Assembly (NCBI RefSeq): GCF_030406385.1 | Contig: NZ_JAUEPM010000001.1 | Location: 682,001-746,000 of the forward strand | Source: Microbacterium oryzae | GTDB lineage: Bacteria > Actinomycetota > Actinomycetes > Actinomycetales > Microbacteriaceae | Direction: 5' to 3' | DNA: 64,000 nucleotides | Part shown: positions 61,048 through 64,000 of the stretch, in pieces | How the letters are laid out: each line of letters starts with the position of its first letter | How positions within the stretch are numbered: position 1 is the stretch's first letter | The notes under the pieces: model-generated | The model's database searches: none | What the model was told of the DNA's origin: nothing | What the model saw: the letters and a program-made list of their open reading frames with translations, nothing else | Program-made: the position numbers and the translations under genes

Positions 61048-61812
61048 ATGCCTGCCATCCCCCGCCTCGTCGCCTTCGATCTCGACGACACCCTCGCCCC
61101 CTCGAAGTCGCCCATCGAGCCGCGCATCGGGGAGCTGCTCATCGCCCTCGCCGAGCGCGTCGAGGTGGCCGTGATCTCCGGCGGGCAGATCCAGCAGTTC
61201 CGCAGCCAGGTCGTCGACCGCCTTCCCGCCTCCGACGCCGTCGCGCACATCCATCTGCTGCCCACCTGCGGCACGCAGTACTTCCGGCACGAGGGCGGCG
61301 AGTTCACCGCCGTGTACGCGCGTGAGCTGACCGACGACGAGAAGCACCGCGCCCTCGCCGCCGTCGAGGAGGAGGCCAAGCGCCTGGGCTACTGGGAGAC
61401 CGAGACCTGGGGACCCATCCTCGAGGACCGCGGCTCGCAGATCACCTTCTCCGCCCTCGGCCAGGCCGCTCCCGTCGACATCAAGAGGGCGTGGGACCCC
61501 ACCAGCGAGAAGAAGTCCGCCCTCCGCGACGCCGTCGCCGCCCGCATCCCCGACCTCGAGGTCCGCTCCGGCGGCTCCACCTCCGTCGACATCACCCGCA
61601 AGGGCATCGACAAGGCCTACGGCATGCGGCAGCTGTCGGAGGAGACCGGCATCGACCTCGACGACATGCTCTTCTACGGCGACCGCCTCGACACCGACGG
61701 CAACGACTACCCCGTCCTCGCGATGGGCGTCTCCTGCGTCTCGGTGACCGGCTGGGAGGACACCGCGGCCAAGCTCGACGAGCTCATCCCCACCCTCCCC
61801 ACGCGCGACTGA
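61048..61812 (+). CDS. HAD-IIB family phosphatase (PMM-like)
   Basis: The 254-residue protein has HAD motif I at FDLDDTLAPSKSPI (two Asp), a threonine/serine motif in VAVISGGQIQQF, and the C-terminal GIDKAYGMRQLSEETG with FYGDRLDTDGNDYPV (motifs III and IV). The cap is of the IIB (PMM/Cof) type. Relatives include eukaryotic-type phosphomannomutases and sugar phosphatases, so manC substrate supply is conceivable but unproven. ATG 61048 follows GGAGAG. TAGGCT (61007-61012) as -10 excludes the longer start at 60988. Confidence 0.85.
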   Translation: MPAIPRLVAFDLDDTLAPSKSPIEPRIGELLIALAERVEVAVISGGQIQQFRSQVVDRLPASDAVAHIHLLPTCGTQYFRHEGGEFTAVYARELTDDEKHRALAAVEEEAKRLGYWETETWGPILEDRGSQITFSALGQAAPVDIKRAWDPTSEKKSALRDAVAARIPDLEVRSGGSTSVDITRKGIDKAYGMRQLSEETGIDLDDMLFYGDRLDTDGNDYPVLAMGVSCVSVTGWEDTAAKLDELIPTLPTRD

Positions 61813-61822
61813 CGCCGCGGAA

Positions 61823-61865
61823 CACGAGAACGGCTCCCGGAGATCCTCCGGGAGCCGTTCTCGTG
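61823..61865. terminator. 20-bp perfect bidirectional terminator hairpin
   Basis: Arms 61823-61842 and 61846-61865 are perfectly complementary over a three-base loop. The hairpin lies between the convergent HAD and galE genes, with modest T content on both strands (GTTCTCGTG). Confidence 0.8.
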
Positions 61866-61876
61866 CCTGCGGGCCG

Positions 61877-62896
61877 TCAGCCGGCGTAGCCGCGCGGGTT
61901 CTTCTGCTGCCAGGCCCAGACGCTCGTCGTCATGTCGTCGATGCCGAACCGCGCCTTCCAGCCCAGCTCGCGCTCCGCCTGCGAGGGATCGCAGTAGGTC
62001 GCGGCGAGGTCGCCGGGGCGGCGCGGTGCGATGGCCTTCGGCAGCTCGCGCCCGACGGCCTTCTCGAACGACGCGATGAGCTCGAGCACGCTGACGGGGC
62101 GGCCGGTGCCGAGGTTGTAGCTCTTCAGGCCGGGCTCGGCCTTCTCGAGCGCCGCGACGTGACCCTCCGCGAGGTCGACGACGTGGATGTAGTCGCGCAG
62201 GCCCGTGCCGTCCGGGGTGTCGTAGTCGTCGCCGAAGACGTTGATCTCCGGGAGCGAGCCGACCGCGACGCGCGCGACGAAGGGCATGAGGTTGTTCGGG
62301 ATGCCCTGCGGGTCCTCGCCGATGAGGCCGGACTCGTGCGCGCCCACCGGGTTGAAGTAGCGCAGCAGCGTGACGTTGAGTTCGGGGTTCACCCGCTGCA
62401 CATCGGCGAGGATGACCTCGTTGATGAGCTTGCTCTTCGAGTACGGGTTCGACAGCTCGACGAGGTCGCGCGTGGCGCTCTCCGCGAAGGGCAGGTCGGC
62501 GGGGTTCGAGTAGACCGTCCCGGTCGAGGAGAACACGAACGAGCGGATGCCGTGGGCGAGCCCCACGCGCAGGAGCGCGAACGTGGAGTCGAGGTTGTTC
62601 GCGTAGTACTGCAGCGGCTTCTGCGTCGACTCGCCGACGGCCTTGTGCGCGGCGAAGTGGATGATGGCCTCGAAGGGGCCGTGCGCGGCGAACGCACCCT
62701 CCACCACCTCGTCGTCGGCCGCGTCGCCGACGACCAGCGTCACCGGCGTGCCCGTGATCTGCTGCAGCCGATCGGCCACCACGTCGCTGGTGTTGTCGAG
62801 GTTGTCGAGCAGCACGACCTCATGACCGGCCTCGAGAAGCGCCACCGCGGTGTGCGCACCGATGTATCCGGCTCCGCCGGCAAGGAGAACTCGCAT
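61877..62896 (-). CDS. galE: UDP-glucose 4-epimerase
   Basis: The 339-residue enzyme interconverts UDP-glucose and UDP-galactose. It has the NAD loop MRVLLAGGAGYIGAHTAVAL, the catalytic serine in FSSTGTVYSNP and Tyr-x-x-x-Lys in NPYSKSK, followed by LRYFNPVGAHESG. ATG 62896 is chosen, with TACGCT ending six bases before it and TTGACG 17 bases further up. The longer start at 62968 would overlap that promoter. Confidence 0.93.
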   Translation of the reverse strand: MRVLLAGGAGYIGAHTAVALLEAGHEVVLLDNLDNTSDVVADRLQQITGTPVTLVVGDAADDEVVEGAFAAHGPFEAIIHFAAHKAVGESTQKPLQYYANNLDSTFALLRVGLAHGIRSFVFSSTGTVYSNPADLPFAESATRDLVELSNPYSKSKLINEVILADVQRVNPELNVTLLRYFNPVGAHESGLIGEDPQGIPNNLMPFVARVAVGSLPEINVFGDDYDTPDGTGLRDYIHVVDLAEGHVAALEKAEPGLKSYNLGTGRPVSVLELIASFEKAVGRELPKAIAPRRPGDLAATYCDPSQAERELGWKARFGIDDMTTSVWAWQQKNPRGYAG

Positions 62897-62902
62897 GCTC
62901 TC

Positions 62903-62935
62903 AGCGTAGGCCGCGCTCATGTTGACGTCAACATG
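62903..62935 (-). promoter_or_regulatory. galE promoter with 18-bp palindromic operator
   Basis: On minus, TTGACG (62926-62931) and TACGCT (62903-62908) are separated by exactly 17 bases, and ATG follows six bases after the -10. CATGTTGACGTCAACATG (62918-62935) is a perfect palindrome covering the -35, so a dimeric regulator bound there would block or alter transcription. It also touches the tdk stop region (62937). Confidence 0.75.
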
Positions 62936-62936
62936 C

Positions 62937-63599
62937 TCACGCCGGCGTGAGCACTCCCGCAGACTCATGGAGATAGCAGACGCCGCAAAGCGACTCGTAC
63001 GTCACGAAGTGCTCGTCGCGGACGGGTGCGCCCTCCGCGTCGATGGCCACCTGGTCGCCGTCGAACACGAAGCGCCCCGCGATCCTCCGCCCGTTGAAGA
63101 GCGCCTTCCTGCCGCACCGGCAGATCGTCTTCAGCTCCTCGAGGGCGTGCGCGATCTCGAGGAGACGGCGGGACCCGGGGAATGCCTGCGTGCGGAAGTC
63201 GGTGCGGATGCCGTAGGCCATCACCGGCACGTCCTCGAGCACGGCGATGCGGAACACCTGGTCGACCTGAGCCGGCGTGAGGAACTGCGCCTCGTCGATG
63301 AGGAGGCAGGCGACGTCGGTCGCGCGGCCGCCGGGGATGAGCGCATCCGCGGCGGATCGCCGCACGTTCTCCCGGTGCCGGGCGAAGAGCTCCCCCGCGT
63401 CGTCGCCCGCTCCGATGAGGAAGTCGACCTGCCGGGTCATGCCGAGGCGCGATGCGACCTGGTCGGCGCCCTTGGTGTCGATGGCGGGCTTCGCGAGCAG
63501 CACCGCCTGCCCCCGCTCCTCGTAGTTGTAGGCGGCCTGGAGGAGCGCCGTGGACTTCCCCGAGTTCATCGCGCCGTAGCGGAAGTAGAGTTTGGCCAC
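62937..63599 (-). CDS. tdk: Thymidine kinase
   Basis: The 220-residue enzyme phosphorylates thymidine. It has the P-loop RYGAMNSGKSTALLQ, VACLLIDEAQFLTPAQV, the FRTQAFPGSRRLLE stretch with catalytic-site residues, and zinc cysteines in CRCGRKA and LCGVC. TACACT ends six bases before GTG 63599, a leaderless GTG start. It is unusually far from other salvage genes and read towards galE, whose operator follows its stop. Confidence 0.93.
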   Translation of the reverse strand: MAKLYFRYGAMNSGKSTALLQAAYNYEERGQAVLLAKPAIDTKGADQVASRLGMTRQVDFLIGAGDDAGELFARHRENVRRSAADALIPGGRATDVACLLIDEAQFLTPAQVDQVFRIAVLEDVPVMAYGIRTDFRTQAFPGSRRLLEIAHALEELKTICRCGRKALFNGRRIAGRFVFDGDQVAIDAEGAPVRDEHFVTYESLCGVCYLHESAGVLTPA

Positions 63600-63623
63600 C
63601 GGAAGAGTGTAATCCGCGTCGTC

Positions 63624-64000
63624 TCAGCGGCCGGCGAGAAGCGGGAACACGTGCTCGCGATTGAGGGGCGCCTCGGTCGCGTCGTCGATCGCCGCGGCAG
63701 GCAGCACCCAGCGCGCCTCGTCGATCTCCGCCTGCACCGCAGGGGTCACCTCGGCGCGCGAGGTGAAAACGGTCGCCAGCAGGGCGTGCCCCGCCTCGTT
63801 GGCGGCGCGCGAGGTGAACGTGCCGAGCAGGTTCAGCTGCGCGGGGGCGACGTCGACTCCGAGCTCCTCCCGCACCTCGCGGATGGCCGTGTCCACGCCG
63901 CTCTCCCCCGCCTCGGGCTTGCCGCCGGGAAGCATGAACGCGGACGTGCCGCGCTTGCGCACGGTCAGCACCCGGCCATCCGCACGCAGGAAGGCGATCG
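63624..64000 (-). CDS. NUDIX hydrolase, C-terminal part
   Basis: The gene runs off the right edge. About 125 residues are visible. The Nudix box is seen as GGKPEAGESGVDTAIREVREELG, split over GGKPEAGESG and REVREELG, with the catalytic glutamates. It follows RKRGTSAFMLP. It hydrolyses nucleoside diphosphate-linked compounds such as oxidised nucleotides. It ends 24 bases upstream of the tdk GTG, in the same direction. Substrate cannot be told. Confidence 0.9.
   Translation of the reverse strand, partial: IAFLRADGRVLTVRKRGTSAFMLPGGKPEAGESGVDTAIREVREELGVDVAPAQLNLLGTFTSRAANEAGHALLATVFTSRAEVTPAVQAEIDEARWVLPAAAIDDATEAPLNREHVFPLLAGR

Noticed and set aside
1-64000. Many long antisense or out-of-frame ORFs over known genes
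   Set aside because: They are Arg/Ala/Pro-rich shadows expected at this GC content, lack family motifs, and conflict with clear genes.

Overview
The window is a GC-rich actinobacterial chromosome segment, and every protein I recognise fits a Microbacteriaceae member close to Microbacterium. The evidence is the very high third-position GC, the accD-accE-maf-accA carboxylase genes, the actinobacterial NAD(P)H-quinone reductase LpdA, the sdhCDAB order, a Tad-type pilus locus beside topA, and many TANNNT promoters lying only 6-7 bases before start codons (leaderless transcripts). There is no rRNA, CRISPR array, prophage or transposase. It looks like ordinary chromosome with a few accessory inserts and an unusual set of intergenic palindromes.

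Layout. 1-8111: acyl-CoA carboxylase genes (accD end, accE, maf, accA3), interrupted by a 73-bp tandem repeat array (779-1125), a block of hairpins, a reverse-strand three-gene signalling module (response regulator, kinase, membrane protein) and an rRNA uracil methyltransferase. 8200-12249: LpdA, purine nucleoside phosphorylase and a coupled phosphosugar mutase. 12286-19889: complete mannitol PTS locus (MtlR, lone IIB, HPr, Enzyme I, mannitol IICBA, mannitol-1-phosphate dehydrogenase). 19974-20873: a nuclease-like orphan with a 57-bp palindrome on each side. 21139-29242: seven-gene nucleoside uptake and salvage operon (BMP lipoprotein, ABC ATPase, two permeases, cytidine deaminase, thymidine phosphorylase, adenosine deaminase). 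29405-32905: sdhCDAB. 33094-35221: manC and xth. 35245-39488: phosphate-starvation pstSCAB with a PHO box. 39586-39671: a structured RNA candidate with no downstream gene on its strand. 39706-45002: small genes, tRNA-Lys, tRNA-Thr, nicotinamidase, and an OhrR-like regulator divergent from a 67-residue protein. 45108-51232: secreted peptidase-like hydrolase, holB, tmk, topA. 51305-54158: minimal Tad pilus locus. 54369-64000: acs, ridA, a PASTA-tailed penicillin-binding protein, a phosphoesterase, tRNA-Pro, a HAD phosphatase, galE, tdk and the end of a NUDIX gene.

How it works together. Nucleosides enter through the BMP/ABC transporter and are deaminated or phosphorolysed by Cdd, DeoA, Add and PunA. 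The mutase coupled to punA probably moves the sugar-1-phosphate into central metabolism. Mannitol uptake and oxidation give fructose-6-phosphate. Carboxylase, acetyl-CoA synthetase and succinate dehydrogenase genes serve acyl and TCA metabolism.

From memory, the backbone follows two Mycobacterium tuberculosis segments (about Rv3280-Rv3319 and Rv3644c-Rv3683). The signalling module, mannitol block and nucleoside transporter then look like insertions. The least explained items are a 57-bp palindrome family with compensatory base changes (five copies), the 73-bp array, the orphan RNA after pstB, and the OhrR-like regulator paired with a tiny CxxC protein.
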